Assembly: GCA_036262035.1 (NCBI GenBank)
Contig: DATAJS010000010.1
Coordinates: 372,001-436,000, forward strand
DNA length: 64,000 bases
Direction: 5' to 3'
Origin: Burkholderiales bacterium
GTDB taxonomy: Bacteria > Pseudomonadota > Gammaproteobacteria > Burkholderiales > SG8-41
This document shows positions 1 through 9,530 of the stretch, piece after piece (the first letter of the stretch is position 1; each line of letters opens with the position of its first letter). A model generated the notes under the pieces. That model did not search any database, was not told where the DNA came from, and saw only the letters and a list, made by a program, of their open reading frames with translations. The position numbers were made by a program, and so were the translations under genes.

Positions 1-524
1 CTGCCGGGAATCTGCGAATAGCCGACCGCGAGCCAAGGAAAGCCGGTGAAGATCCAGCCCCTCACCCATTCGGTCAGCATCCACGCGGACGGCGCAACGA
101 GCGCGAACGCGAGCCACGGGTTGACGCGGATCGCGGCGACGCAGTAACCCGCGGCCGCGGGGAACAGCGCGAGAAACGCGCAGAAGAGGAGGGTGAAGAA
201 CGCGGCGAGCGGCGCCGGCATCGCGCCGAAGGTGTTGAGGCTCACGTACACCCACGACACGCCGGCGAGGAAGAAGCCCACGCCGAACCACCAGCCGATC
301 GCCGCGGCGCGCCGCGGCGTGCTCGCCCCGAGCCACAGCAGGAACAGCGCTGCGAGCGCCAGTATCGGCAGCGGGTAGAGATAGAGCGGCGCGAAACCGA
401 GTACCGAGAGGGGGCCGAGGAGGAAAGCGCCGATCGTGAGCCGGTCGAGCGCGAGCCGTTCTACGAGACGTCTCGATCGGGCGCGCGGCTCGCCGTGCTC
501 TGCCGTTCCGGTATCTCGCGGCAT
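1..524 (-). CDS. lnt: Apolipoprotein N-acyltransferase, N-terminal part (runs off the window)
   Basis: Lnt is an inner-membrane enzyme that adds the third acyl chain to lipoproteins. About 174 codons are visible from the ATG at 524. After a short basic cytoplasmic tail come several hydrophobic segments typical of the N-terminal membrane domain. Family-like stretches include GVSWVYVSLNTFGAMPAPLA and GFPWLAVGYSQIPG. The catalytic nitrilase domain lies beyond the left edge. The start is 3 bases after the corC stop, so the two genes are almost certainly cotranscribed, as in many proteobacteria. The identification rests on motifs and on the classic corC-lnt order. Confidence 0.9.
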   Translation of the reverse strand, partial: MPRDTGTAEHGEPRARSRRLVERLALDRLTIGAFLLGPLSVLGFAPLYLYPLPILALAALFLLWLGASTPRRAAAIGWWFGVGFFLAGVSWVYVSLNTFGAMPAPLAAFFTLLFCAFLALFPAAAGYCVAAIRVNPWLAFALVAPSAWMLTEWVRGWIFTGFPWLAVGYSQIPG

Positions 525-527
525 CCG

Positions 528-1361
528 TCAGGCTTGAACGGTGCTCTGGGGCGCCACCTCGAGCAGATGCACCCGGCGGCTGTCGGCGCGCAGCACGGTC
601 ACCGTGAGCCCTTCCATGTCGACCTGTTCGCCGCGCTTGGGGACGCGTCCGAAGCGCTTGAGCACCAGGCCGCCGATGGTGTCGAACTCCTCGTCCGAGA
701 ATTCGGTGCCGAACTTCTCGTTGAAGTCCTCGATCTCGGTCATCGCCTTCACGCGATACAGGCCGCTCTTGTCCTGGATGATGTTGTCTTCGTCTTCGTC
801 GAAATCGTATTCGTCCTCGATGTCGCCGACGATCTGCTCGAGCACGTCCTCGATCGTGACCAGCCCGGCCACGCCGCCGTACTCGTCGACGACGATGGCG
901 ATGTGGTTGCGATTCTTGCGGAACTCCTTGAGCAGGACGTTGAGCGGCTTGGACTCGGGGATGAACACCGCGGGGCGCAGCATCTCGCGCACGTTGAACT
1001 CTTCCTCGCCCGCGTAGTAACGCAGCAGGTCTTTCGCGAGCAGGACGCCGATGATGTCGTCCCGGTTGCCGCTCGTGACCGGAAAGCGCGAGTGCGCGGT
1101 CTGGATGACGAGCGGCACGAACTTGTCCGGCGACTCGTTGATGTCGATGACGTCCATCTGCGAGCGCGGCACCATGATGTCCCGCGCCTGCAGCTCCGAC
1201 ACCTGGAGCACGCCTTCGATCATCGCCAGCGCGTCGGCGTCGAGGAGGTTGCGCTCGTGTGAGTTGTGAAGAAGCTCGATGAGCTGCTCGCGGTCTTCGG
1301 GCTCGCGCATGATGAAAGCCGAGAGCCGCTCGAGCAGCGTGGGTTTAGGGTGTGGGTCCAT
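528..1361 (-). CDS. corC: CorC/YbeX family CBS-domain protein
   Basis: A soluble 277-residue protein with a tandem CBS pair at roughly residues 60-190, including [11 protein letters not shown] and [22 protein letters not shown]-terminal CorC_HlyC transporter-associated domain follows, after an acidic DEDED stretch. Homologues are linked to Mg/Co efflux and, in E. coli, to ribosome quality through the ybeZYX-lnt operon; the exact role here is inferred. It overlaps the end of ybeY by 17 bases and leads directly into lnt, so it sits in the middle of a five-gene reverse-strand operon. Confidence 0.9.
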   Translation of the reverse strand: MDPHPKPTLLERLSAFIMREPEDREQLIELLHNSHERNLLDADALAMIEGVLQVSELQARDIMVPRSQMDVIDINESPDKFVPLVIQTAHSRFPVTSGNRDDIIGVLLAKDLLRYYAGEEEFNVREMLRPAVFIPESKPLNVLLKEFRKNRNHIAIVVDEYGGVAGLVTIEDVLEQIVGDIEDEYDFDEDEDNIIQDKSGLYRVKAMTEIEDFNEKFGTEFSDEEFDTIGGLVLKRFGRVPKRGEQVDMEGLTVTVLRADSRRVHLLEVAPQSTVQA

Positions 1362-1851
1362 GGTCTTGGGTCAAGGCGTAGGGATCCGGATAGCCCAGCC
1401 GTTTCAGTATGCGCTTTTCCAGCTTTTCCATCTCTTCCGCGTCGATCGCGCGCTCGTGATCGTAGCCCTGCAGGTGCAGCATGCCATGCACCGTCAGGTG
1501 CGCGTAGTGAGCGGTCACGTCCTTCTGCTGCGTACGCGCTTCCTTCGTCACCACCGGCGCGCACAATGCCAGATCGCCTTCATAGGGCGCCGCGCCGTTC
1601 ATCACGAACGTCAGCACGTTGGTCGCGTAGTCCTTGCCGCGGTATGTGCGGTTGAGCTCGCGGCCTTCGACGGTATCGACGATGCGCACCGTCACCTCGG
1701 CATCACCCGAGAGGGCGGCGCGCGCCCAGCGCTCGAAATCCTTTTCGCCGGGAACGTTGCGCGCGCGAGTCGCATATTGCACGGCGAGGCGCAGCTCAGG
1801 CCTGCGTGCCCGCTTTGCGGGCGCGCCCTTCGCGCTCTTCGCGGTTTTCAT
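1345..1851 (-). CDS. ybeY: Endoribonuclease YbeY (16S rRNA 3'-end maturation)
   Basis: A single-domain metalloprotein. The zinc-binding signature is seen as [11 protein letters not shown] near the C-terminus, matching the family H-x3-H-x5-H motif. The family matures the 16S rRNA 3' end and takes part in ribosome quality control. As given, the reading frame overlaps the end of the PhoH gene by 56 bases and no clear Shine-Dalgarno site precedes the ATG at 1851. The true start may lie further in, near the conserved LRLAVQYAT stretch. The basic Lys/Arg/Ala-rich first 17 residues are therefore the doubtful part. Confidence 0.88.
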   Translation of the reverse strand: MKTAKSAKGAPAKRARRPELRLAVQYATRARNVPGEKDFERWARAALSGDAEVTVRIVDTVEGRELNRTYRGKDYATNVLTFVMNGAAPYEGDLALCAPVVTKEARTQQKDVTAHYAHLTVHGMLHLQGYDHERAIDAEEMEKLEKRILKRLGYPDPYALTQDHGPTP

Positions 1852-2785
1852 AGGCGTTGACGATGCGCTGTACGAGCGGGTGGCGAACGACGTCCTCGGT
1901 GCCGAAGCGCGTGAACGCGATGCCGCGCGTCTTCTTCAGCACTTCCTGCGCGTCGACCAGGCCGCTCTTCTGCCCGCGCGCGAGGTCGACCTGCGTCACG
2001 TCGCCGGTGACGACGCACTTGCTGCCGAAGCCCATGCGCGTGAGGAACATCTTCATCTGCTCGGGCGTCGTGTTCTGCGCTTCGTCGAGGATGGTGAACG
2101 AGTGATTGAGCGTGCGTCCGCGCATGAAGGCGAGCGGCGCGATCTCGATGGCGCCGCGCTCGAACATCTTCGCGACCTTGTCGTAACCCATGAGATCGTA
2201 GAGCGCATCGTAGAGCGGCCGCAGGTAAGGGTCCACTTTCTGCGCCATGTCGCCGGGCAGAAAGCCGAGCCGCTCGCCCGCTTCCACGGCAGGCCGCACC
2301 AGCACGATGCGCTTCACGCTGTCGCGCTCGAGCGCGTCGACCGCGCACGCGACCGCGAGATAGGTCTTGCCGGTGCCGGCGGGTCCGATCGCGAACGTGA
2401 TGTCGTGCGTCTGGATGTTTTCGAGGTACTGGACCTGGTGCGGCGTGCGGCCATGCAGGTCCGGACGGCGCGTCAGCAGTTGCGCCGAGACGACCGCCTT
2501 CGCCACCGCGTCGCCGTCGTTGCCACTAGCGCCGGCTTCGATCAGCCCGAGCTGCACGTCCTCGAGCGACAGATGATCGTTCGCTTCGCTATAGAAACGC
2601 TGCAGCAGCTTGGCGGCGGTGCGCGCCTGCGGCGCCTTGCCTTCGATCGTGAAGCGCTCGCCGCGGCGCGCGATGTTGACGTCGAGCGCCGTCTCGATCT
2701 GGCGCAGGTTCTCGTCGAGCGCGCCGCACAAATTGGCGAGGCGCTGGTTGTCGACGGGGTCGAAGCTGATCTCTACTGGTTTCAA
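1796..2785 (-). CDS. ybeZ: PhoH-like ATPase (YbeZ)
   Basis: A 329-residue protein of the PhoH P-loop family. The Walker A motif is [12 protein letters not shown] near residue 137, the Walker B region is FTILDEAQN, and a KH-like module occupies the first ~90 residues. In E. coli YbeZ partners with YbeY in rRNA processing, which fits the position immediately upstream of ybeY. Translation appears to start at a TTG that overlaps the miaB stop (TTGA), indicating translational coupling. Length and motifs are normal for the family. Confidence 0.9.
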   Translation of the reverse strand: MKPVEISFDPVDNQRLANLCGALDENLRQIETALDVNIARRGERFTIEGKAPQARTAAKLLQRFYSEANDHLSLEDVQLGLIEAGASGNDGDAVAKAVVSAQLLTRRPDLHGRTPHQVQYLENIQTHDITFAIGPAGTGKTYLAVACAVDALERDSVKRIVLVRPAVEAGERLGFLPGDMAQKVDPYLRPLYDALYDLMGYDKVAKMFERGAIEIAPLAFMRGRTLNHSFTILDEAQNTTPEQMKMFLTRMGFGSKCVVTGDVTQVDLARGQKSGLVDAQEVLKKTRGIAFTRFGTEDVVRHPLVQRIVNAYENREEREGRARKAGTQA

Positions 2786-4143
2786 AGCGTGACTGCGGTG
2801 ACTGCGGTGACTGCGATCTCTCCGCGCAGGGAGTGGGGAAGGGCCGCGGTGATCCGCACGTCGACGAATTTACCGACAAGCGCGCCGACGAGCGAAGCCG
2901 GGGCTGCAAAGTTCACCATGCGATGGTTGTCGGTGCGGCCGGCGAGCTCGGCTTCGTCGCGGCGCGCGTGGCCTTCGACGAGGATGCGCTGGGTGGTGCC
3001 GACCATGCGCCGGCTGATCATCTGTGCGTTCGCCTCGATCTTTGCCTGCAACGTCTGGAGGCGCTGCAGTTTCAGTTCCTGCGGCGTATCGTCCGCGAGC
3101 TCCGCGGCCGGCGTGCCGGGGCGCGGGCTGTAGACGAAGCTGAAGCTCGAATCGAAGCCGACGTCGTCGATCAGCTTGAGCGTGGCTTCGAAGTCGCGCT
3201 CGGTCTCGCCGGGGAAGCCGACGATGAAATCGGTCGATATGGAAATATCGGGCCTGACCGCGCGCAGGCGGCGCACGATCGACTTGTACTCGATGGCGGT
3301 GTAACCGCGCTTCATCGCCGCGAGCACGCGGTCCGAGCCCGATTGCACCGGCAGGTGCACGTGGCTCACGAGCTGGGGCAGCCTGGCGTAGGCGTCGACG
3401 AGGCGCTGGGTGAACTCGCGCGGATGCGAGGTGGTGTAGCGCAGGCGCTCGATGCCCGGAATCTCGGCGGCATATTCGAGGAGCATCGCGAAGTCCGCGG
3501 TATCGCCTTGTTCCGTTGCGCCGCGGTACGCGTTGACGTTCTGGCCGAGCAGCGTCAGCTCCTTGACGCCCTGGCTGCCGAGCTCGGCGATCTCGGTGAG
3601 CACGTCCTCGAAGCGGCGCGATACTTCCTCGCCGCGGGTGTACGGCACGACGCAGAACGTGCAGTACTTGCTGCAGCCTTCCATGATCGAGACGAATGCG
3701 GTCGGACCTTCGACGCGCGCCGGCGGCATGCGGTCGAACTTCTCGACTTCCGGGAACGAGATGTCGACCTGCGACTTGCCGCTGTCGCGGCGCGCTTCGA
3801 TCATCTCGGGCAGGCGATGCAGGGTCTGCGGGCCGAACACGACGTCGACGTACGGCGCGCGCTTCACGATCGCCGCGCCTTCCTGGCTCGCGACGCAGCC
3901 GCCGACGCCGATGATCACGCCCGGCCGCTCGCGCTTGAGGTGCTTCACGCGGCCGAGATCGTGGAAGACCTTCTCCTGCGCTTTCTCGCGGACCGAGCAG
4001 GTGTTGAACAGGATCACGTCGGCTTCGGCCGGATCCTGCGTCGGTTCCAGTCCATGCGATTCGCGCAGCACGTCGGCCATCTTGTCCGAGTCGTACTCGT
4101 TCATCTGGCAGCCGAACGTCTTGATGTAAACCTTCGAAGGCAT
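2782..4143 (-). CDS. miaB: tRNA-2-methylthio-N6-isopentenyladenosine-37 methylthiotransferase MiaB
   Basis: A radical-SAM methylthiotransferase that modifies A37 of tRNAs reading UNN codons. The N-terminal UPF0004 domain opens with [19 protein letters not shown] and carries the first cluster-binding cysteines. The radical-SAM motif is [21 protein letters not shown], and a TRAM domain is C-terminal. The last residues (VTAVTAVT) are encoded by three tandem copies of a 9-base unit, so the C-terminal tail looks recently extended. It is the first gene of the miaB-ybeZ-ybeY-corC-lnt operon. Confidence 0.95.
   Translation of the reverse strand: MPSKVYIKTFGCQMNEYDSDKMADVLRESHGLEPTQDPAEADVILFNTCSVREKAQEKVFHDLGRVKHLKRERPGVIIGVGGCVASQEGAAIVKRAPYVDVVFGPQTLHRLPEMIEARRDSGKSQVDISFPEVEKFDRMPPARVEGPTAFVSIMEGCSKYCTFCVVPYTRGEEVSRRFEDVLTEIAELGSQGVKELTLLGQNVNAYRGATEQGDTADFAMLLEYAAEIPGIERLRYTTSHPREFTQRLVDAYARLPQLVSHVHLPVQSGSDRVLAAMKRGYTAIEYKSIVRRLRAVRPDISISTDFIVGFPGETERDFEATLKLIDDVGFDSSFSFVYSPRPGTPAAELADDTPQELKLQRLQTLQAKIEANAQMISRRMVGTTQRILVEGHARRDEAELAGRTDNHRMVNFAAPASLVGALVGKFVDVRITAALPHSLRGEIAVTAVTAVTL
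2789..2815. repeat. Three perfect tandem copies of GTGACTGCG at the 3' end of miaB
   Basis: Three 9-base units run head to tail and preserve the reading frame, giving the repeated Val-Thr-Ala tail of MiaB just before its stop codon. A slippage-prone microsatellite of this kind could vary in copy number without disrupting the enzyme. Confidence 0.9.
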
Positions 4144-4146
4144 TGA

Positions 4147-4521
4147 TTAACGGCCGAGCAGGCCGCCGGGAGGCGCGGGCGTGGGCGGCGTGGTGGGCTT
4201 GGTCGGCGGGGTGGTCTTGAAGCGCGCTTTCTCGTCCGCCGTTAGGATGTAGACGCGCATCACGTTGCCGAAGCCGTCGCCGGTAAAGAAGATGTCCGCG
4301 CCGACGGGAAGCTGCGAGTGCGTCAGCCGCCGGTTGTTCTGGTCGTAGATGATGGCGCCCGGGGCGAGCGTGAGCACCGTCTTGTTGATCACGATGCCCG
4401 GCAGCGGCAGGCGATCGCCGGTCGTGCCGAGGAAGCCCGACGCCGGCAGCGTCCTGAAGGGCTGCGCATGGGCCGCCGCGAAAATCAGGGATAAAACAAG
4501 CAGGAGCAGGGACTTACGCAT
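4147..4521 (-). CDS. Small secreted protein of unknown function
   Basis: A 124-residue protein that starts with a clear Sec signal peptide (MRKSLLLLVLSLIFAAAHAQ) and ends in a Pro/Thr-rich tail (PPTKPTTPPTPAPPGG). I do not recognise the mature domain, which includes LPVGADIFFTGDGFGNVMR and could be a small beta-rich periplasmic fold. The ATG at 4521 is chosen because it begins the signal peptide. It ends 3 bases before the miaB start on the same strand, so it may lead the miaB operon. Confidence 0.65.
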   Translation of the reverse strand: MRKSLLLLVLSLIFAAAHAQPFRTLPASGFLGTTGDRLPLPGIVINKTVLTLAPGAIIYDQNNRRLTHSQLPVGADIFFTGDGFGNVMRVYILTADEKARFKTTPPTKPTTPPTPAPPGGLLGR

Positions 4522-4612
4522 CCGGGCCACGATAGCACACGATGGCCGTAAGTCTCTGCCGCTCAGGACCATATGTACTATGGCGGCGATAACGCAAATG
4601 AGTGAATTCGGT

Positions 4613-4688
4613 TGGTGGCGAGTCAGGGATTTGAACCCCGGACCAACGGATTATGATTCCGCTGCTCTAACCACTGAGCTAACTCGCC
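4613..4688 (-). tRNA. tRNA with anticodon CAU (Ile2 or elongator Met)
   Basis: Read on the reverse strand, GGCGAGT and ACTCGCC form a 7-bp acceptor stem. A D-arm (AGCTC...GAGC), an anticodon loop ATCATAA giving anticodon CAT, and a T-arm (TTCAAAT loop) are all present, and the 3' CCA is encoded. The D-loop sequence TTAGCTCAGTGGTTAGAGCAG resembles tRNA-Ile2 (lysidine-modified CAU) more than elongator Met, but sequence inspection alone cannot settle which. Confidence 0.93.
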
Positions 4689-4807
4689 ACGGGGAGCGGC
4701 GCAGTCTAAAGACCGCGTTGCCCCGTGTCAAGCAAAGCATCCCAGGTGCCTGATTCCGCGCGGGAAATGGCGTAGACTCACGGGCCTTTCCAAACGCTTC
4801 TTCTCAC

Positions 4808-5977
4808 ATGCACAGTTTCGACGCGATCGTCGTGGGCGCCGGCATCGTCGGTGCGGCGCTGGCGCTCGCGCTGCGCGACGCCGACCTGACGGTCGCGGTG
4901 ATCGAGCCGGCGCCCCCCCGGGTGCCGGACCACGCCGGCGGCTGGGACAGCCGCGTTTATACCGTAAGCCCCGGCAACGTGTCCTGGCTCGAAGGCCTGG
5001 GCGTCTGGGGCACGCTCAGCTCCGAGCGCCTGACCCGCGTCGAGGCGATGGAGGTCTTCGGCGACCGCGGCGGCAGCCGGCTCGACTTCAGCGCCTACGA
5101 GGCCGGGATGCGCGAGCTGGCATGGGTCGCGGAGTCGCGCGAGCTGCAGTCTGCGCTGTGGCAGGCGCTCGAAGCAGCGCCGCACGTGACGCTGTACTGC
5201 GGCGCGCGCTGCACGGACATCGCGTGGGAGCGTGATGCCGCGCGGCTGCATCTCGACGACGGCGGCGAGCTTGCCGGACGCCTCGTGGTCGGTGCCGATG
5301 GCAGCGACTCCTGGGTGCGGGAGCGCGCCGGCATCGCGGTGAAGACCCACCAGTACCGCCAGCTCGGCGTCGTCGCGAACTTCGAAGCCGAGCGGCCGCA
5401 CCGCGGGGTCGCGTACCAATGGTTCACGGGCGACAGCGTGCTCGCGCTCCTGCCGCTGCCGGATCGGCTGGTCTCCATGGTGTGGTCCGCACCTGAGGCG
5501 CGTGCGCGCGAGCTTCTCGCAATGCCGGCCGAGGCACTGACCGCCGAGGTCGAGCGCGCCAGCGCGGACGCAATTGGACGCCTGAAGGTGATCACCCCCT
5601 CCGCCGCATTCCCGCTGAAGCGCCAGCACGTGGCGCGGCTCGTCGAGCCGCGCGTCGCGCTCATCGGCGATGCGGCCCACAACATCCATCCGCTCGCGGG
5701 ACAGGGCGTGAACCTGGGCTTGCGCGACGCACGCGAGTTCGGCCGGGTGCTCGCCGGCCGCGGCCCGCGGCGCGACTGCGGGGACCATACCTTGCTGCGT
5801 CGCTACGAGCGGGCGCGGCGCGAAGACATCGCGGCGCTCGAGCTCACCACCGACGGGCTGGAGAAACTTTTCAACGGCCCGGCGGTCTGGTTGGCGGGGC
5901 TGCGCAACCTCGGCCTGACCTTGGTGGACGCGCAGAGCCCCCTCAAGACGGCGCTCGCGCGTCGCGCTGCCGCATGA
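4808..5977 (+). CDS. UbiH/UbiF/COQ6-family FAD-dependent hydroxylase
   Basis: A 389-residue flavoprotein monooxygenase. It has an N-terminal dinucleotide fold (DAIVVGAGIVGAALALALR), a central DGSDSWVRERAGI segment, and the FAD-ribityl motif GDAAHNIHPLAGQGVNLGL near residue 290. The family hydroxylates the aromatic ring during ubiquinone synthesis, but which ring position this member acts on cannot be told from sequence alone. It overlaps the reading frame leading into the DsbC-like gene. A second quinone-ring hydroxylase, coq7, lies at 15504. Confidence 0.88.
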   Translation: MHSFDAIVVGAGIVGAALALALRDADLTVAVIEPAPPRVPDHAGGWDSRVYTVSPGNVSWLEGLGVWGTLSSERLTRVEAMEVFGDRGGSRLDFSAYEAGMRELAWVAESRELQSALWQALEAAPHVTLYCGARCTDIAWERDAARLHLDDGGELAGRLVVGADGSDSWVRERAGIAVKTHQYRQLGVVANFEAERPHRGVAYQWFTGDSVLALLPLPDRLVSMVWSAPEARARELLAMPAEALTAEVERASADAIGRLKVITPSAAFPLKRQHVARLVEPRVALIGDAAHNIHPLAGQGVNLGLRDAREFGRVLAGRGPRRDCGDHTLLRRYERARREDIAALELTTDGLEKLFNGPAVWLAGLRNLGLTLVDAQSPLKTALARRAAA

Positions 5978-5994
5978 CGAATAGAGAGGTCAGC

Positions 5995-6702
5995 ATGTTG
6001 AAGAAATTATGGGTATCGGCGCTCGCCGTCGCGCTCTTCGCGGCCGGTGTCGCGGGCGCGGACGAGAACGCCGTGCGGCAGGCGTTCCAGAGCAAGTTCC
6101 CGAAGATGACCGTCGAGAGCGTCTCGCGCATGCCGTTCGCGAACATGTACGAAGTGATCATCGACGGGCAGGTGTTCTACACCGACGACAAGGGCTCGTA
6201 TCTGTTCAGCGGCAACCTCCTCGACCTGCGCGGCGGACAGCCTCGGAACCTCACGCAGGAGGCGACGAGCAAGCTCGCGGCGACCGTGCTCGCGAAGTCC
6301 ACCGAGAACGCGGTGAAGCGCGTGAAAGGCAACGGCAAGCGCGTCATCTACACTTTCGAGGATCCGAACTGCGGCTACTGCAAGGAGCTGCAGAAGGAGC
6401 TGACGAAGGTGAATGACGTCACCGTCTACACGTTCCTGTGGGCGATCCTCTCGCCGGACTCGGTCGAGAAAGCCAAGGCGATCTGGTGCTCCAAGGACCG
6501 CGCCCGGGCCTGGGAAGACGTCATGCTCAAAGGCGCGCCGGCGACCGGCAGGCGCGATTGCGACACACCGCTCGAGCGCAACGCCCAGCTCGCGCAGCGC
6601 TTCGGGCTGCGGGGCACGCCCGGCGTGTATCTCGCCAACGGCGAACAGATCGGTGGCTACGTGCCCGCCGAAAAGATCGAGGCCGCCCTCCGCGGCAGGT
6701 AG
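5995..6702 (+). CDS. dsbC: DsbC-family periplasmic thiol:disulfide isomerase
   Basis: A 235-residue protein. A signal peptide ([20 protein letters not shown]) is followed by an N-terminal dimerisation-type domain with MYEVIIDGQVFYTDDKGSYL. The thioredoxin domain carries the active site DPNCGYCKEL near residue 120 and the cis-Pro motif RGTPGVYL. DsbC-type enzymes isomerise wrongly paired disulfides in the periplasm. I prefer the ATG at 5995 over an upstream in-frame ATG because a GAGAGGT ribosome site lies before it and it begins the signal peptide. Confidence 0.9.
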   Translation: MLKKLWVSALAVALFAAGVAGADENAVRQAFQSKFPKMTVESVSRMPFANMYEVIIDGQVFYTDDKGSYLFSGNLLDLRGGQPRNLTQEATSKLAATVLAKSTENAVKRVKGNGKRVIYTFEDPNCGYCKELQKELTKVNDVTVYTFLWAILSPDSVEKAKAIWCSKDRARAWEDVMLKGAPATGRRDCDTPLERNAQLAQRFGLRGTPGVYLANGEQIGGYVPAEKIEAALRGR

Positions 6703-6735
6703 TCAACAGGCATGCAGCGCGGGCGTTAGGAGGAC

Positions 6736-7383
6736 ATGACGACCCGCGCCCTGGCCACGCGGCTTGCGCTTTCCGCGAGATCGCGACTGCTCGCGGCGCT
6801 GTGCATCTCCGTCCTGCTGCACCTCTCGACGCCGCTCTTTCTGAACGGCGGTGCGTCGCGTCCGGCATCGACGTATCACGCGCCGTCGCTGAGTGTTCGC
6901 GTCGTCGCGGAACCCGTAGCCTCTCCGGAAGCAGCTCCCGGGCTTGCGCGCATGCCGGAGAGCACCCGGGCGGCTAAACCTCGCGTCCTTCCTGTCGAGC
7001 GCATCCAAGCCCCGGAAGCGGCAGTCGCCGCGCCTCAGCCCGAGGCCGCCGGCGGCCTGCCGCAGGCGCCCGACCTGACCTACTACGGCACGCGGCAACT
7101 GGATGTGTTTCCGCGGCTCCTCGCGCCGCTCGACCTCACGTATCGCGGCAAAGCCGCCGACGATAAGGTGACCGGCCGCGTACGCCTGCTGGTGATGATC
7201 GACGAGGCCGGCACGGTGCGCGACGTCAGCGTCGTCGAAGCCGAGCCGGCGAGTTACTTCGAGGACGAAGCCTCGCGCGCGCTCATGACAGCACGCTTCT
7301 CCCCCGCGTATCGCAACGGCCGCGCGGTGAGGAGCCGCATGCAGATCGAGCTGAACTACGGGGTGGAGCGCGGCTCGCCGTAA
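6736..7383 (+). CDS. TonB-like energy transducer family protein
   Basis: A 215-residue protein with one N-terminal membrane anchor (LLAALCISVLLHLSTPLFL). A Pro/Ala-rich linker spans residues ~50-115 and a TonB-type C-terminal domain follows, with GRVRLLVMIDEAGTVRDVSV and RALMTARFSPAYRNGRAVR. TonB proteins couple inner-membrane proton motive force to outer-membrane receptors. No exbB, exbD or receptor gene is adjacent, so the partner is unknown. The 3' end overlaps the convergent mltA gene by 28 bases. Confidence 0.75.
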   Translation: MTTRALATRLALSARSRLLAALCISVLLHLSTPLFLNGGASRPASTYHAPSLSVRVVAEPVASPEAAPGLARMPESTRAAKPRVLPVERIQAPEAAVAAPQPEAAGGLPQAPDLTYYGTRQLDVFPRLLAPLDLTYRGKAADDKVTGRVRLLVMIDEAGTVRDVSVVEAEPASYFEDEASRALMTARFSPAYRNGRAVRSRMQIELNYGVERGSP

Positions 7384-8654
7384 GCGGTAGGCAACAAGAG
7401 CCACATCTTCAGCCGTTGCTTCATGCGCCCGGCCTCGCGCGCCGCGGCTTCGCCGTAACCCCAGAAGAAATCGGCGCGCACCGCCCCGCGTATCGCGCTG
7501 CCGGTGTCCTGTGCGAGCATGAGGCGATTCATCGGCTTCGCGCTGTTCGGCCACGTCGTGGCGATGTACACCGGCGCGCCGGCCGGCACGTATCGCGTAT
7601 CGACCGCGACGCTGCGACGGGGCGTGAGCGGCACGCCGAGCGAGCCCGGCGGCCCGTTGCCGGCGCCGGGCAGCTCGCGAAAGAACACGTAGCTCGGGTT
7701 GGTGTTGAGCAGCGCGGTGAGCTCCGCGGCATGCTCGCGCGCCCACGCCTTGATTCCCTGCATCGACGCCTGCTCGAGCGTGAGCTCGCCGCGCTCGATG
7801 AGAGTGCGGCCGATCGATTTGTAAGGATAACCGTTCTGATCCGCGTAGCCGACGCGCACCGTCTCCCCGCTATCGAGCGCAATGCGCCCGGACCCCTGCA
7901 CGTGGAGGAAGAACAAATCGATGGGATCGTCGACCCACAGCAGCTCCTTGCCCTTGAGCGGCGCCGCGCCGCTTTCGATCTGCGCGCGATCGTAGTAGGG
8001 CACGATGCGCCGGCCTTCGAGGCGCCCGCGCAGTCTCAGGCCTTTGACGTCGGGCTGCGCTTCGGCGAGGTCGACGTTGATGAGATCGTCGGGGACGGTG
8101 TACAGCGGATAGCGATACCGCGCACCGGGCTTGCGGCTTCCGCGCAGCAGCGGCTCGTAATAGCCCGTGATCAGACCGTCCTGTGCGCCTTCCGCGCTCG
8201 CGACCTGCCATACCCTGAAGTGCCGCTCGAAAAAGCGGCGAACGCTGTCGGCGTTTGCGGGCGATGTGCGCGAAGCGGCCGTGCACACCTCGCGCCAGCC
8301 TTCGCGATTGACGAGCGCGCCGCAGCTCGCGACGAACGCCGGCCATGCCTCGAGCGCCGCGTCGTCGCGCCAGCCGGGAAGCTCCGCGAAAGTCGCTGCC
8401 TTGTAAGTCGCACCGGAGACGGGCGGTGTCGGCGCCGGCGGCGACTTGAGGCCTGGTTCAGCGGCGCGAGGTGCTTGCGGCGTCACGACGGGAGGCGGCG
8501 CTGGTTCTGAGGGCTTCTGCTGAGGCGGCGCCTGCGTCACCGGCTTTTCGGTGACCGCGGTGGGCGGCGAGGTGCAGGCGAATACGGCAAGGACGACTGC
8601 GAGCGCCGCGACGACGCGTGCGCGCGATTGGATTTCGGGGCGTGCTTCCTTCAT
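7356..8654 (-). CDS. mltA: Membrane-bound lytic murein transglycosylase A
   Basis: A 432-residue probable lipoprotein. The N-terminus [18 protein letters not shown] has a hydrophobic stretch ending in Cys. A Pro-rich linker is followed by the MltA barrel domain ([36 protein letters not shown]) and a C-terminal 3D domain ([20 protein letters not shown]) with the conserved Asp residues. The family cleaves peptidoglycan glycan strands to 1,6-anhydro ends. The ATG at 8654 is preferred because it places the signal at the very N-terminus; longer frames add an unlikely Arg/Ser-rich stretch. Confidence 0.9.
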   Translation of the reverse strand: MKEARPEIQSRARVVAALAVVLAVFACTSPPTAVTEKPVTQAPPQQKPSEPAPPPVVTPQAPRAAEPGLKSPPAPTPPVSGATYKAATFAELPGWRDDAALEAWPAFVASCGALVNREGWREVCTAASRTSPANADSVRRFFERHFRVWQVASAEGAQDGLITGYYEPLLRGSRKPGARYRYPLYTVPDDLINVDLAEAQPDVKGLRLRGRLEGRRIVPYYDRAQIESGAAPLKGKELLWVDDPIDLFFLHVQGSGRIALDSGETVRVGYADQNGYPYKSIGRTLIERGELTLEQASMQGIKAWAREHAAELTALLNTNPSYVFFRELPGAGNGPPGSLGVPLTPRRSVAVDTRYVPAGAPVYIATTWPNSAKPMNRLMLAQDTGSAIRGAVRADFFWGYGEAAAREAGRMKQRLKMWLLLPTAYGEPRSTP

Positions 8655-8685
8655 GATGGCGGCGAGTATACCGATCACCACCGCC

Positions 8686-8802
8686 ATGGCTCTCCTCCTT
8701 CTCCTGCTCGAAGCCGCCGTCGCGCTCGCGCTCCTCCTCGGCATCGTCTGGTGGACGTGGCCGCGCAAGCGCAAGAAGCCGCCCTCCCGGCCGCCCGAAT
8801 AA
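8686..8802 (+). CDS. Possible 38-residue single-pass membrane microprotein
   Basis: A short frame running from an ATG in the gap between the divergent mltA and rpe genes. It begins with a ~24-residue Leu/Ala/Val-rich hydrophobic helix ([20 protein letters not shown]), continues with [10 protein letters not shown] and ends in PPSRPPE. The architecture, a transmembrane helix followed by a strongly basic tail, is typical of bacterial membrane microproteins. No clear Shine-Dalgarno site is visible, so this is only a candidate. Confidence 0.3.
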   Translation: MALLLLLLEAAVALALLLGIVWWTWPRKRKKPPSRPPE

Positions 8803-8852
8803 CAGCGAGCGGTTACAATTCAGCGTTTCCGCGGTTTGTTTCACCCTCTGTC

Positions 8853-9530
8853 ATGACTTTTCGAATTGCGCCGAGCATTCTCTCCGCCGATTTCGCGCGC
8901 CTGGGCGCGGAAGTCGAGGCCGTGCAGCGCGCGGGCGCCGACCTCGTGCACTTCGACGTGATGGACAACCATTACGTGCCGAACCTGACCATCGGTCCGC
9001 TCGTGTGCAAGGCGATCAAGCCGCATTGCACCGCGCCGATCGACGTGCACCTCATGGTGAAACCGGTCGATCGCATCGTTCCCGATTTCGTCGAGGCCGG
9101 CGCCCGCATCATCTCGTTCCATCCCGAAGCGAGCGAGCACGTCGACCGTACGCTGCAGCTCATCCGCGACGCGGGCTGCAAGGCGGGCCTGGTGTTCAAT
9201 CCGGCCACCCCTCTCGCCTATCTCGATCACGTGATGGACAAGGTCGACCTGGTGCTCATCATGTCGGTGAACCCCGGCTTCGGCGGCCAGGCTTTCATTC
9301 CGCAGGCGCTGGAAAAGATCCGGGCGGTGAGGAAACGCATCGACGCGTCGGGCCGCGACATCTGGCTCGAAGTCGACGGCGGCATCAAGATCGACAACAT
9401 CGCCGAAGTCGCGAAAGCGGGCGCGGACACGTTCGTCGCCGGCTCCGCCATCTTCGGCACCAAAGATTACGCAGCGACCATAGGCGCCATGCGAAAAGAA
9501 CTCGAAAAGGCGCGAGGAATCGCATGTTGA
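8853..9530 (+). CDS. rpe: Ribulose-phosphate 3-epimerase
   Basis: A 225-residue TIM-barrel epimerase interconverting ribulose-5-P and xylulose-5-P in the pentose phosphate and Calvin pathways. Family motifs are [13 protein letters not shown] at the N-terminus, [18 protein letters not shown] with the metal-binding Asp, [16 protein letters not shown] and the C-terminal EVDGGI. The start ATG at 8853 matches the usual N-terminus. The stop overlaps the start of gph, and the order rpe-gph-trpE is common in proteobacteria. Confidence 0.96.
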   Translation: MTFRIAPSILSADFARLGAEVEAVQRAGADLVHFDVMDNHYVPNLTIGPLVCKAIKPHCTAPIDVHLMVKPVDRIVPDFVEAGARIISFHPEASEHVDRTLQLIRDAGCKAGLVFNPATPLAYLDHVMDKVDLVLIMSVNPGFGGQAFIPQALEKIRAVRKRIDASGRDIWLEVDGGIKIDNIAEVAKAGADTFVAGSAIFGTKDYAATIGAMRKELEKARGIAC

